This document shows, in pieces, positions 36,158 to 45,478 of a DNA stretch of 64,000 nt. The stretch lies in NCBI RefSeq assembly GCF_024199845.1, contig NZ_JANADO010000001.1, positions 6,758,001-6,822,000 of the forward strand, in the 5' to 3' direction. The stretch comes from Bradyrhizobium sp. CCGB12 (GTDB lineage Bacteria; Pseudomonadota; Alphaproteobacteria; Rhizobiales; Xanthobacteraceae). The notes beneath the pieces are model-generated. The model was not told the origin of the DNA. It saw only the letters and a program-made list of their open reading frames with translations, and did no database searches. The translations under genes and the position numbers were made by a program. Position 1 is the first letter of the stretch, and the number at the start of each line of letters is the position of its first letter.

Positions 36158-38419
36158 ATGGACAATTACGACACGGTCGACAGCAACGAACACCCCTGGC
36201 TGGGCAGACTCATCGTGGTCGGACTGTTCCTTCTGGCACAGGGCATCGCGGTGATGGTGGTCGCCTTCATCGCCCTGCTGGTCAGCTTCGAGCCGGGCTG
36301 GTCGGCGACGACGGAGCAAGCGAGCCTGCTCCAGCCGGGCGATGCCCGCTCAGGCACTCTCCTGCTGAAGCAGGACGGCGCCACCACCGAAGCAGTCCGC
36401 CTCGGCATCGACGTCGACGTCACGGTGTCTGGTCCGACGCTGCGCGCCCGGGTCACGCAGGTCTTCCGCAACCCAACCAAGGACTGGGTCGAGGCGACCT
36501 ATGTCTATCCGCTCGCGAGCGACGGCGCCGTGGACACGCTGAAGATGGTGGTCGGCGACCGCATCATCGTCGGCGACATCAAGGAGCGGCAGCAGGCCCG
36601 CGTGATCTACGAAGAGGCACGTCGCGCCGGCCACAAGGCCGCGCTTACCGCGCAGGAACGGCCGAACATCTTCACCAACTCGGTCGCCAATATCGGGCCC
36701 GGCGAAACCGTGCTGGTGCAGATCGAGTATCAGGAGCCGGTGCATCAATCCGGCAACGAATATTCGCTGCGCCTGCCGCTGGTGGTCGGACCGCGCTACA
36801 ATCCGGCGCCGATCGTGCAGAGCGTCGACTTCCGTAACGACAGCTCGGGCTGGGGCGCGACCAAGTCGGACCCGGTTCCGGACCGCGACCGTATCGCGCC
36901 GCCCGTGCTGGATCCTACGCAGAATGCGCCGGTCAATCCGACCAGCATCACGGTGCGGCTGAAGTCCGGCTTTGCGCTCGGCGAGGTCAGGAGCCACCAC
37001 CATAACGTCAAGATCGAAGGCCCGGACAACGCGACGCGCATCGTCACGCTTGCCGATGGCACAGTCGCGGCCGATCGCGATTTTGAGCTGAGCTGGAAGC
37101 CGGCTGCGGAGAAGGCGCCGTCGGTTGGCCTGTTCCGCGAGCATGTCGGCGATGCCGATTATCTGCTCGCCTTCGTCACTCCGCCCAGCGTCGAGCAGGC
37201 AACGCAGAAGCCGCTGCCGCGCGAGGTCGTGTTCGTGATCGACAATTCCGGCTCGATGGGCGGCACCTCGATCGTCCAGGCCAAGGCCGGCCTGACTTAC
37301 GCCCTCTCTCGCCTCCAGCCGACCGACCGTTTCAACGTGATCCGCTTCGACGACACCATGGACGTGCTGTTTCCGGACTCCGTGCCGGCGGATGCCGCGC
37401 ATGTCGGCGAGGCGACCTCCTTCGTCAGCGCCTTGCAGGCACGCGGCGGCACCGAGATGGTGCCGGCGATGCGCGCGGCGCTGACCGACAAGCTCGGCGA
37501 CGCCAGCATGGTCCGCCAGGTCGTGTTCCTGACCGACGGTGCGATCGGCAACGAGCAGCAATTGTTCGAGACGATCACGGCGATGCGCGGCCGCTCGCGC
37601 GTATTCATGGTCGGCATCGGGTCCGCGCCCAACACCTATCTGATGACGCGCGCCGCCGAACTCGGCCGTGGCGCCTTCACCCATATCGGCTCCGTCGAGG
37701 AGGTGGAGGAGCGCATGCGTGGCCTGTTCGCCAAGCTGGAAAATCCGGCCGTGACCGGCCTCACCGCAAAGTTCACCGAGGCCAAGGCCGACGTCACCCC
37801 GGCGATCATTCCCGACGTCTATCGCAACGAGCCCCTGGTGCTGGTGGCAAAGCTCGACAAGCTCGCGGGCGCGCTCGAGATCAAGGGCCGCGTCGGCGAT
37901 CACCCATGGTCGGTGACGCTGCCGCTGCAAAATGCAGCCGAAGGCAAGGGCCTGTCAAAGCTCTGGGCCAGGCGCAAGATCGGTGATGCCGAGGTGGCGC
38001 GAACGCTGCGCGAGATGACGCCTGAGGAATCCGACAAGGCGATCCTGGCGCTGGCGCTCGACCATCAGATCGTCACACGGTTGACCAGCCTGATCGCGGT
38101 CGACAAGACGCCGAGCCGTCCCGAAGGCGAACCGCTCAAGCTCGCCGAACTGCCGATCAACCTGCCAGCCGGCTGGGATTTCGAGAAGGTCTTTGGCGAG
38201 CGACAGCCATTGCCGGCACAGTTGCGCGAACGCCACGCGGATGCGCGCAACCAGCCGACCGCGCGGCGGCCTTCACCCACGGCGCCCGACGCGATCCGCC
38301 TGCCCAAGACCGCAACCTCGGCCGAGCTGAAGATGATCGCAGGCCTGATCCTGATCGTGCTCGCCCTGATCCTGTTCGTGTTCAACCGGCGTCGGCCCTT
38401 GCTCACCGACGCTGCTTGA
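36158..38419 (+). CDS. VIT and von Willebrand factor A domain protein, sortase substrate
   Basis: A 753-residue cell-envelope protein. An N-terminal membrane anchor (IVVGLFLLAQGIAVMVVAFI) is followed by a VIT domain with QVFRNPTKDWVEATYVYPL and the NIFTNSVANIGPGE block. A vWA domain follows, with an intact metal site: FVIDNSGSMGGTS, the Thr in GGTEMV, and FLTDGAIGNE. The C-terminus has LPKTA at about residue 715, then a hydrophobic helix (LILIVLALILFVF) and NRRR, i.e. a complete sorting signal. This matches the family known as marine proteobacterial sortase target protein. The sortase gene follows. The start has GGGAGC upstream. Confidence 0.9.
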   Translation: MDNYDTVDSNEHPWLGRLIVVGLFLLAQGIAVMVVAFIALLVSFEPGWSATTEQASLLQPGDARSGTLLLKQDGATTEAVRLGIDVDVTVSGPTLRARVTQVFRNPTKDWVEATYVYPLASDGAVDTLKMVVGDRIIVGDIKERQQARVIYEEARRAGHKAALTAQERPNIFTNSVANIGPGETVLVQIEYQEPVHQSGNEYSLRLPLVVGPRYNPAPIVQSVDFRNDSSGWGATKSDPVPDRDRIAPPVLDPTQNAPVNPTSITVRLKSGFALGEVRSHHHNVKIEGPDNATRIVTLADGTVAADRDFELSWKPAAEKAPSVGLFREHVGDADYLLAFVTPPSVEQATQKPLPREVVFVIDNSGSMGGTSIVQAKAGLTYALSRLQPTDRFNVIRFDDTMDVLFPDSVPADAAHVGEATSFVSALQARGGTEMVPAMRAALTDKLGDASMVRQVVFLTDGAIGNEQQLFETITAMRGRSRVFMVGIGSAPNTYLMTRAAELGRGAFTHIGSVEEVEERMRGLFAKLENPAVTGLTAKFTEAKADVTPAIIPDVYRNEPLVLVAKLDKLAGALEIKGRVGDHPWSVTLPLQNAAEGKGLSKLWARRKIGDAEVARTLREMTPEESDKAILALALDHQIVTRLTSLIAVDKTPSRPEGEPLKLAELPINLPAGWDFEKVFGERQPLPAQLRERHADARNQPTARRPSPTAPDAIRLPKTATSAELKMIAGLILIVLALILFVFNRRRPLLTDAA

Positions 38420-38451
38420 GAGAGGAGCTCCCCCGAACTCCTCTACTTCAG

Positions 38452-38499
38452 CGCGCGCGGCTGCCCGTCCCCTACCCAAGGCCGCGCGCGTCTTTTTTT
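38452..38499 (+). terminator. Intrinsic terminator between sortase target and sortase
   Basis: The arms CGCGCGCGGC (38452-38461) and GCCGCGCGCG (38481-38490) are perfect complements with a 19-base loop, followed by TCTTTTTTT. It sits 32 bp after the target gene stop and about 90 bp before the sortase start. Confidence 0.85.
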
Positions 38500-38505
38500 G
38501 GCGAC

Positions 38506-38586
38506 CGTCATTGCGAGCGCAGCGAAGCAATCCAGACTGCCGCCCGCGGAAAGACTCTGGATTGCTTCGCTTCGCTCGCAATGACG
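38506..38586. repeat. Palindromic repeat, CGTCATTGCGAG family, containing the first sortase start codon
   Basis: The left arm CGTCATTGCGAGCGCAGCGA plus AGCAATCCAG pairs with CTGGATTGCTTCGCTTCG plus CTCGCAATGACG. The last bases of the right arm, ATGACG, are in frame with the sortase, so one possible sortase start codon (38581) is inside the repeat. It is homologous to 25261-25346. Confidence 0.9.
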
Positions 38587-39165
38587 ATGATGCCAATGCC
38601 CCGCTTCATCTCTCCCCTGCTCCTGGCACTGATCGGCCTCATCCTGTTCGGCGACGGCGCCTACACCCACGCCAAGGCGTGGCTCGCGCAGGTGCTGCTC
38701 GAGCGCGCGTTCGACAGAAGCGTCGCGACGGGCCGAATGGTCAAGCCATGGTCATGGGCCGACACCTGGCCGGTCGCGCGGATCGAGGTGAAGCGGATCG
38801 GCGCCAGCGCCATCGCGCTGGACGGCGCGAGCGGTCAGGCGCTTGCCTTCGGGCCCGGTCACATCCACCAGACGGTTGATGCCGGCGAGCGCGGTATTGC
38901 TGTATATGCCGGACATCGCGACACACATTTCCGTTTCTTGCAGAATGTTGCCATCGGCGACGTTATCGATGTCACGCGCAGTGACGGCAAACACTTTCGC
39001 TATCGCGCGGATTCATCTGCCGTGGTCCGCTTCGATGCCTCGGGCATCGATCCCAAAGCGCAGGATTTCGAACTCGTGCTCACGACCTGTTGGCCGTTCG
39101 ACGCCGTGACGTCCGGCCCGGAGCGCTACGTCCTACATGCCACCTTGATCGCAACCGGTGAATAG
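38587..39165 (+). CDS. Class GN sortase (Gram-negative sortase)
   Basis: About 192 residues. A single N-terminal membrane anchor (ISPLLLALIGLILFGDGAY) is followed by the sortase barrel. The catalytic triad is visible: His in YAGHRDTHFRFL, Cys in LVLTTCWPFDA, and Arg in SGPERYVLHA. Sortases cut a C-terminal sorting signal between Thr and the next residue and transfer the protein to an amine. The likely substrate is the LPKTA-bearing protein encoded just upstream. Possible starts are ATG 38581, 38587, 38590 and 38596; none has a clear ribosome-binding site because the palindrome occupies the leader. Confidence 0.9.
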   Translation: MMPMPRFISPLLLALIGLILFGDGAYTHAKAWLAQVLLERAFDRSVATGRMVKPWSWADTWPVARIEVKRIGASAIALDGASGQALAFGPGHIHQTVDAGERGIAVYAGHRDTHFRFLQNVAIGDVIDVTRSDGKHFRYRADSSAVVRFDASGIDPKAQDFELVLTTCWPFDAVTSGPERYVLHATLIATGE

Positions 39166-39307
39166 CCGTTCGCAATCGGCCCGTCCGGAGCCCATTGGAT
39201 CACTCATAATTGCGGTTGATGAGACTGCGGAACTGGCGTTGACGGCGGGAGCCCTATAAGAAAGGCCGATTGATCATCTTACGCTTTATTTGCAGGCAGA
39301 ACGATAA

Positions 39308-40300
39308 ATGGACGACGAGTTCAGGCTGCGTCTCGAACAGCGGTTGGAGCAGCTCGAAAACCGCGTCGCGCTACTGGAACGCAATCTGGATCTCGTTGCC
39401 GCCGGACAAAGACGCTCGTCCTTTCGCAGCCTCTGGCGGCGTCCGCCGATGTGGACCTTCGAACAATATCCGCCGCGCATTCTCAACCTGACGGCTTTCC
39501 CGCCGGCGCCCGCGATCGATGCGGGCGCGCCCCGGATCGCAATGGTCACACCGAGCTACAATCACGCGCAATATCTCGGCGCCACGATCGAGAGCATCGT
39601 GAGCCAGAACTATCCGAACCTGCATTATCACGTGCAGGACGGCGCCTCGATCGACGGCACGTTCGATCTCCTGAAGAGCCGCGGCGACAGCATCAGCTGG
39701 AAAAGCGAGCCCGACAAGGGACAGTCCAGCGCCATCAATCTCGGCTTCGCCGGCGTCGACAGCGAGATCATGGCCTATCTCAACAGCGACGACATGCTGC
39801 TGCCAGGGACGCTCGCCTATGTCGCCCGTTACTTCATATCGCATCCGCATGTCGACATCGTCTACGGCCATCGCGTCTTCGTCGACCGAGAGGGCCTCGA
39901 GGTCGGACGCGCCGTGCTGCCGCCTCACGACGGCAAGGCCTTGCAATACGCCGACTACATCCCGCAGGAAACGATGTTCTGGCGCAGGCGCGTGTGGGAC
40001 AGGATCGGGCCCATCGACGAAAGCTTCCATTATGCGATGGATTGGGACTTCATCCTGCGGGCGCAGGCCGCCGGATTCAAGTTCGCACGCCTGCCGCGAT
40101 TTCTTGCCTGCTTCCGAATTCACGACGCCCAGAAGACGGCGTCAACCTACTCAGTTGGCGTCAGGGAGATGGGCCTCCTGCGGCGTCGCGTTCTCGGCTT
40201 CGATCCGACGCAGATGCAGATCCGACGCGCCATCGCGCCCTATATCGCGAAGCAACTGGCCTATCACTACGCCCACAGGCTGAGCCTGCTGCGGTACTGA
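39308..40300 (+). CDS. Glycosyltransferase family 2 protein
   Basis: A 330-residue enzyme with an N-terminal coiled-coil-like stretch (RLRLEQRLEQLENRVALLER) and then a GT-A fold. IAMVTPSYNHAQYLGATIES opens the domain, QDGASIDGT marks the nucleotide-sugar site, and AYLNSDDMLLPG supplies the DXD-type metal site. It transfers a sugar from an activated donor, probably onto a surface polysaccharide or lipid. It is convergent with the glycosyltransferase at 40311. No export or polymerase genes adjoin it. Confidence 0.88.
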   Translation: MDDEFRLRLEQRLEQLENRVALLERNLDLVAAGQRRSSFRSLWRRPPMWTFEQYPPRILNLTAFPPAPAIDAGAPRIAMVTPSYNHAQYLGATIESIVSQNYPNLHYHVQDGASIDGTFDLLKSRGDSISWKSEPDKGQSSAINLGFAGVDSEIMAYLNSDDMLLPGTLAYVARYFISHPHVDIVYGHRVFVDREGLEVGRAVLPPHDGKALQYADYIPQETMFWRRRVWDRIGPIDESFHYAMDWDFILRAQAAGFKFARLPRFLACFRIHDAQKTASTYSVGVREMGLLRRRVLGFDPTQMQIRRAIAPYIAKQLAYHYAHRLSLLRY

Positions 40301-40310
40301 GCAAGCGCGA

Positions 40311-41957
40311 TCAGCGAGCCCGAGAGGAGCGGACATCGTCATCGAGCCAGATCCGCTCGAGGCCGATGCCGAGCGGACGCACGTCGGAGCTCACCCCCAG
40401 ATCCGCCGGCGAGCGCGGATCTGACAGGGCCAGGCGGATGGTCACGGTCCCGTCGGCGGAAATCGCGGCGGGATCGAGCGTCAACCTGCGCAGGCCCGCG
40501 AACGCCTCCAGCGAGAACGTCAGCCGCTGTGGCGCCCCGTCGCCGACGCGGCAGAGGGCCTGCAGCTGCGGATTCCCGTCGGAGACGAAAGCGCGGCAGG
40601 CCAGGACGATTTCGACCGGTCGTGACGGGATTGGACGGACCTCGAAGCGGAGCACGCAGGTCCTGGCAATGGACCATGTGCCCCATTCTTCCGATTCGCT
40701 CCATCCCTCGATCAGCGCCGCGACGCCGGCGCCGTCACGCGTGAACTCGAGCTTCTCCGCGCCCAGGATCGGCGCAGACATAGACGCTTCCAGCGCAGCC
40801 GGATCGAACGGCTCCTGATCCGGCACGAACTGCGCGATCACGCGCACCGCATCCGCAATCGAACCAAGCCCAAGCGCGGAGCCATCGAGCTCGTAACGCA
40901 TGCGGTTCGGCCCGGCTGCGCGGACGCTCCGGCCGGGTGGCGGACGATCCGCGAGGCGCGCCGGAATGATGATGTCGGCGACGTCGAAACCGTGCGTGCA
41001 TGCGAGCTCGCCGATGGCCTGCACGGTCCGATCATACAGAGGCGGCCGATTGTTGATATCGGTCGCCAGCGCCTGCGCGAGCGCCCTGAAGTCGAGCCGC
41101 ACATCGTCGTCGTCCGGCAGCAACAGGCGCTTGAGGACGAGCATGTCCTTGGCGATGAAGAGCTGGAGCGCATTGAGATCGGGAAGCTGCGGATCGCCGT
41201 CAACAGTGCCGAAATCGCGCGCCCCTCGCGACGTATCGAGCAGATCAGTGGTCTCGAAGAACAGGGCGTGACCGGTGCTGTGCCGCGAAAAGCCGGCCAT
41301 GCCCAGCGGTCGGGAAAGGCGAACGAAGCTGTCGGTCAGCGCGGCGTTGGCGATGCCGGATGCCACATCGGGCGAGAGACCGATGAAATAGCGGCCGCCG
41401 ATCGTGCGCATCCGATCGATGACATTGCGCCGGACGAACGAATTGTAGATCATCGGCAGATGCGCATAGTGAGCCTGAAAGCCGAAGATGCGTGCCAGTT
41501 CGCGGCGCGACGAGACGCGCTCTGCAGACGAGACAAGGTCGATTTCGGCGAACAGCCGGTTGCGAAATGCCGGATGGTAGTAGCTTGGCCAGTAGTAGCT
41601 GTAGGCGCGCCAGCTCAGGAGATCGATCTTGCCGTCCGAAAGAATGTCCGCTGCCGTGGCGCACGCATAGGGCATCAGCCCATCGTCGTCGCCGATGAAG
41701 GCGATGTATTCGCCCGAAGCATGGCCGAGTGCCGTCTCCCAATTGTCGGTCATGGTGAGAACGGTATCGCTGGCAAAATGCCTGAAACGCTCGTCCTGGA
41801 GGTCTGCGACCATCCTCGCGATCTCGGGATTGCCGCCATTGTTCTGCACGATGAACTCGCAATCGGCATGCGCAGGCTGGCACGCCATGGTCGCCAAGGC
41901 GTGGCGAAGCGTATCGGGACGATCGAGAGTCGGCACCACGACTGACAGGAGCGGCAT
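40311..41957 (-). CDS. Glycosyltransferase (GT2-like) with long C-terminal extension
   Basis: A 548-residue protein. The first 220 residues form a GT-A domain: LLSVVVPTLDRPDTLRHALA, CEFIVQNNGGNPEIA and IAFIGDDDGLMPYA, the last being the DXD-like site. The remaining 300 residues have no motif I recognise and may bind carbohydrate or an acceptor; they end in a beta-rich region with FEVRPIPSRPVEIVLACRAF. I chose the ATG at 41957; ATG 41966 is an alternative. It faces the glycosyltransferase at 39308 with only 10 bp between stops. Confidence 0.78.
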   Translation of the reverse strand: MPLLSVVVPTLDRPDTLRHALATMACQPAHADCEFIVQNNGGNPEIARMVADLQDERFRHFASDTVLTMTDNWETALGHASGEYIAFIGDDDGLMPYACATAADILSDGKIDLLSWRAYSYYWPSYYHPAFRNRLFAEIDLVSSAERVSSRRELARIFGFQAHYAHLPMIYNSFVRRNVIDRMRTIGGRYFIGLSPDVASGIANAALTDSFVRLSRPLGMAGFSRHSTGHALFFETTDLLDTSRGARDFGTVDGDPQLPDLNALQLFIAKDMLVLKRLLLPDDDDVRLDFRALAQALATDINNRPPLYDRTVQAIGELACTHGFDVADIIIPARLADRPPPGRSVRAAGPNRMRYELDGSALGLGSIADAVRVIAQFVPDQEPFDPAALEASMSAPILGAEKLEFTRDGAGVAALIEGWSESEEWGTWSIARTCVLRFEVRPIPSRPVEIVLACRAFVSDGNPQLQALCRVGDGAPQRLTFSLEAFAGLRRLTLDPAAISADGTVTIRLALSDPRSPADLGVSSDVRPLGIGLERIWLDDDVRSSRAR

Positions 41958-42158
41958 AATCACCATCGAGAGGATGAACGTCACGAACTCCTAGCATTTC
42001 GCCGGATCGTTCGCACTTTCGCCAAAAGTCTGGTGATGCTAGCCTTGTCGCGGAGTCTCGCTCATTCCGCCTTGCGGCATGGAGCTCGTCGCGATCAACC
42101 CCGCCAGAACCGGTGCTCGACCGAGCGCTGCAACAAGAACAAAAGGTGAGGAAGTGCC

Positions 42159-44378
42159 ATGGAAGCTCAGGTGTCTGTTGCGTCGGTTTCTCCGCGCCCA
42201 TGGTCTCCGCCGCCCGACGCCAGTGACGTCGTCAAAGGCATCCACGCCATGCTGCATCCGCACAACATCGTGCTGGTGGGCGCGACCGACAAGCCCGGCA
42301 ACTACGCCGAGCGCATCTGGAATAATCTGGTCAAGTACGGCTACGAGGGCGGGCTCTATCCGGTCAACGCCAGGCGCGACACCATCTGGGACGTCCCTTG
42401 CTACAAGGACTTTGCCAGCCTGCCGGAAAAGCCCGATCACGTTCTGGTGCTGGTGCCGGCGCGCTCTGCCGTGCAGGTGATCCGCGATGCTGCCGCAGCC
42501 GGCGCACGTTCGGCCACCATCGTCACCTCGGGCTTCAGCGAGTTGCAGGACGATGAGAGCCAGAAGCTCGCTGCCGAATTGCAAGCGGCCGTGCGCGAAA
42601 CGGGACTTGCGGTCACTGGGCCGAACTGTCTCGGCAATTTGAGCGCCGGCGAAAAGCTCTTTACCAACATCGACGACCGTATCGTCACCATGGAGCAGGG
42701 GGCGGTCGCGATCGCCGGCCAATCCGGCGCCATCGTCATGGCGATCCGCCAGGCGCTGGAGGATCGGGGTGTCGGCGTCGGCTACATGGTGACCACCGGA
42801 AACGAGGCCGGACTCGAAACGCCGGACCTGATGCGCTATTTCGCCGAGGATCCGAGCATCAAGGTGATCGTCGTCTATCTCGAAGGCGTGCGCAACACCA
42901 AGGCCTTCCGCGACGCCTGCAAGGCGGCGCGCGCCGCAAGCAAGCCCGTGATCGCACTCAAGCTCGGCTCGTCCGAAGGTGGCCGCGCCGCGGCGATGGC
43001 GCATACCGGCGCGCTCGCCGGCTCGATCGAGACCTTCGATGCCATTGCAACGCGCGAAGGCGTCATTCGGGTCGGCGGGCTCGACGAGTTGATCGAGACC
43101 ACCGAGTGCTTCGTTCACGCGGCCGTGCCCAAGGGCGATCGACTCGCGGCGGTCACGCTCTCCGGCGGCAAGCGCGGCATGCTGCTCGACGCCTTCTATG
43201 CTGAGGGCCTGAACTTTGCGCCGCTGAGCCCGCATGTCGGCTCGGAGCTGGCAAAAATGCTCGGGCCGGGCTCGATCGTCGGCAACCCGCTCGACGCCGG
43301 CTTTGCCGCCGTGGTCGATCCCTCCGTCTACATGAAGTCGATCAAGCTGATGATCGACGATCCCGACATCGACATCGTCATCATCGACGCCGAGCTGCCG
43401 AAGGCGCCGCACGAGCTGCGCGAGCGCAACTTGCGCATCGTCAACGAGATGGCGAGCAGGGCCTCAAAGCCCGTGATCTATATCAGCGCGATGTCGATCG
43501 GCTTCACCGAGTTCACGAAGAATCTGCGCAAGTCGCTGCCGCATCTGGCCGTCATGCAGGGCATGGATCGCGCGGTAACCGCGATCAAGTCGCTGCTTGA
43601 CTATGCGAAATTGCGCAAGGAGGTGCCGGACATCGTCTCACGCTCGAAGCCGGCCGCACGTGCCGTGCTGGAAAAGACGCTGAAATCGGCGAGCGGCGCC
43701 GCCCTCGACGAGGTCGCGTCCAAGAAGCTCCTGAAGGCATACGGCATCCCGATCTCGAAGGAGGCGATTGCGCAGACGGCGGCGGAAGCCGCGAAGCTTG
43801 CCAAGCAGATCGGTTTCCCGGTCGTGGCGAAACTCGTCAGCGCCGAGATCCTGCACAAATCCGACATCGGCGGCGTGGTGCTGAACCTCAACAGCGCCGC
43901 CGAGGTCAAGAAGGCCTTCGCCGATATCACTGCGCGGGTGAGCAAGCTGAAGGGCAAGCCGAAGCTCGACGGCATCCTGATCGCGCAGCAGGTCAAGGCC
44001 GAGCTCGAGCTCGTGGTCGGCGCCTCGCTCGATGCCGAAATGGGTCCAGTCGTGCTGTTCGGCACCGGCGGCATCGACATCGAGCTGATGAAGGACGTCG
44101 CGCTCGCCGGCGCCCCGCTGGACGAGGCCGAGGCGCGGTTGCTGATCGGCCGGACCAAGGCCGGCATCAAGATGCGCGGCTATCGCGGCAAGCCGGCCCT
44201 GCACGAGGCCTCCGCAGTGAAGGCGCTGGTCGGCTTGTCCAGCCTGATTGCGGATGCCGGCGACCGGATCGCCTCGATCGACATCAACCCGTTCCTGATC
44301 AACACCAAAACCGGCGTGGCCGTCGATGCCCTCATCGTCCTGAACAACGCAGCGGCAAAACGCGCGGCCGGGCATTGA
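42159..44378 (+). CDS. ADP-forming acyl-CoA synthetase (acetate-CoA ligase family, fused)
   Basis: A 739-residue enzyme with three parts. A CoA-binding Rossmann domain includes NIVLVGATDKPGNYAERIWN. A succinyl-CoA-ligase-like region includes TGPNCLGNLSAGEKLFTN, AIAGQSGAIVMAI and a His in AAMAHTGALAGS that may be the phosphohistidine. A C-terminal ATP-grasp domain has GFPVVAKLVSAEILHKSDIG, GPVVLFGTGGIDIELMKD and SIDINPFLIN. The reaction is acid + CoA + ATP to acyl-CoA + ADP + phosphate. GAGGA precedes the ATG. It appears to be monocistronic. Confidence 0.9.
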   Translation: MEAQVSVASVSPRPWSPPPDASDVVKGIHAMLHPHNIVLVGATDKPGNYAERIWNNLVKYGYEGGLYPVNARRDTIWDVPCYKDFASLPEKPDHVLVLVPARSAVQVIRDAAAAGARSATIVTSGFSELQDDESQKLAAELQAAVRETGLAVTGPNCLGNLSAGEKLFTNIDDRIVTMEQGAVAIAGQSGAIVMAIRQALEDRGVGVGYMVTTGNEAGLETPDLMRYFAEDPSIKVIVVYLEGVRNTKAFRDACKAARAASKPVIALKLGSSEGGRAAAMAHTGALAGSIETFDAIATREGVIRVGGLDELIETTECFVHAAVPKGDRLAAVTLSGGKRGMLLDAFYAEGLNFAPLSPHVGSELAKMLGPGSIVGNPLDAGFAAVVDPSVYMKSIKLMIDDPDIDIVIIDAELPKAPHELRERNLRIVNEMASRASKPVIYISAMSIGFTEFTKNLRKSLPHLAVMQGMDRAVTAIKSLLDYAKLRKEVPDIVSRSKPAARAVLEKTLKSASGAALDEVASKKLLKAYGIPISKEAIAQTAAEAAKLAKQIGFPVVAKLVSAEILHKSDIGGVVLNLNSAAEVKKAFADITARVSKLKGKPKLDGILIAQQVKAELELVVGASLDAEMGPVVLFGTGGIDIELMKDVALAGAPLDEAEARLLIGRTKAGIKMRGYRGKPALHEASAVKALVGLSSLIADAGDRIASIDINPFLINTKTGVAVDALIVLNNAAAKRAAGH

Positions 44379-44390
44379 CGTCGCGTAGCT

Positions 44391-44473
44391 CGTAGGACGG
44401 ATGCGCAAAGCGTAATCCGCCATTTTGCGCATGCGGCAAGTCGGGCGGGTTACGCTTCGCTAACCCGCCCTCC
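44391..44473. repeat. Palindromic repeat, CGTAGG-type variant
   Basis: CGTAGGACGGATGCGCAAAG followed by CGTAATCCGCC pairs with GGCGGGTTACGCTTCGC and TAACCCGCCCTCC. It lies between the synthetase stop and the MlaD-like gene. It is less regular than the copies at 26326 and 52074. Confidence 0.75.
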
Positions 44474-44525
44474 CTAACATCGCGGCCTTCTTCCCACGTC
44501 CCCGCTTTGGCCGTAGAATCGCCTG

Positions 44526-45346
44526 ATGGCACGCGCGAGCAATCTTGTGATCGGAACGGCGACGCTGGCGGTGATCGCCGTGGCGTTCGGCGGCCTGCTC
44601 GGCGTGCAGAAATGGCGCACCATCCAGAGCCGCAGCCAGTTGCGCGTGGTCTTCGAGGGCGGCTCGGCCAGCGGACTGCGTCGGGGCGGGCCGGTCAATT
44701 TCGACGGTGTGCCTGCAGGGCAGATCCTGTCGATCAAATTGGACAGTCCCCGCAGGATCGTGGCGCTCGTGATGCTCGACAACACCGCACCGATCCGCAA
44801 GGACACCGTCGCAGGCATCGAGTTCCAGGGGCTCACGGGCGTAGCCGCGATCTCGCTGATCGGCGGCGCTCCCTCAGCGCCGCCGGTGCCGCTGGATTCG
44901 GACGGCATCCCGATACTGACCGCCGATCTCAGCGACGCCGAGTCCATCGTGGAAACCCTGCACAGCGTCGACCGCACGATCGTGAGCAACGCCCCTGCAA
45001 TCAAGGAGGGCCTGCGCACATTCGAGACCTATACCGCCGACCTCAGGAGCAAGGGCGGCGAGATCGATTCCGTCATGGCCAAGGTCGACAGCGCCTTCGC
45101 GGGATTCGACAAGGCAGTCACCAAGATCGAGGGAGTCGTGCCCGCTTCGTCGATGGCAAAGCTGACGAGCTGTTCGAGAAGATACAGGGACTGCACGAGC
45201 TCGCCGACACCATGAAGAAGAAGTCGGCGGGGTACCTCGAAGATATCCGCCGCTCGCTGCTCGACGTCAGCGAGACCGCCAACAAGATGGCGGGAACGCC
45301 GGTGGCGCCGCGCCCTCCGCGCAAGCCTACGGAGCAGAGGCGTTAG
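44526..45346 (+). pseudogene. MlaD/MCE-family protein, apparently frameshifted near 45144
   Basis: The first ~205 codons encode an MCE protein: membrane anchor NLVIGTATLAVIAVAFGGLL, then LRVVFEGGSASGLRRGGPVN and the MCE core GVPAGQILSIKLDS...GLTGVAAISLIGG. This frame then gives an unrelated tail and stops at 45215. From about 45145 the frame shifted by one encodes a plausible helical continuation, FVDGKADELFEKIQGLHELA to DVSETANKMAGTPVAP, stopping at 45346. Loss of one base in CCCGCTTC (for example CCCGGCTTC originally) would explain it. It may be a real mutation or a sequencing error. MCE proteins carry lipids across the periplasm; no MlaE/MlaF genes adjoin. Confidence 0.8.
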
Positions 45347-45478
45347 AGCATGATCCGGAAAAGCGTGTAGCGGTTTTCCCTCGCGACAAACGCGGTACGT
45401 GTTTGCGCGGAGATCATTCCCAAACAACAATCTAAAGCGCGATGACGATTCATCCCAACCTCATCGCCCTTTTAGAAC
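45347..45478. repeat. AT-richer intergenic repeat (GCATGATCCGGAAAAG type)
   Basis: The segment begins AGCATGATCCGGAAAAGCGT and includes GCGGTTTTCC, with GGAGATCATTCCCAAACAAC further on. GGAAAAGCG/GCGGTTTTCC can pair. Similar AGCATGATCCGGAAAA elements are, from memory, widespread in bradyrhizobial genomes. Nothing coding is seen before the autotransporter stop at 45479. Confidence 0.55.

Noticed and set aside
42000..42158. Possible small gene between the glycosyltransferase and the ADP-forming synthetase
   Set aside because: No frame has both a start with a ribosome-binding site and plausible composition; it is treated as the promoter region.
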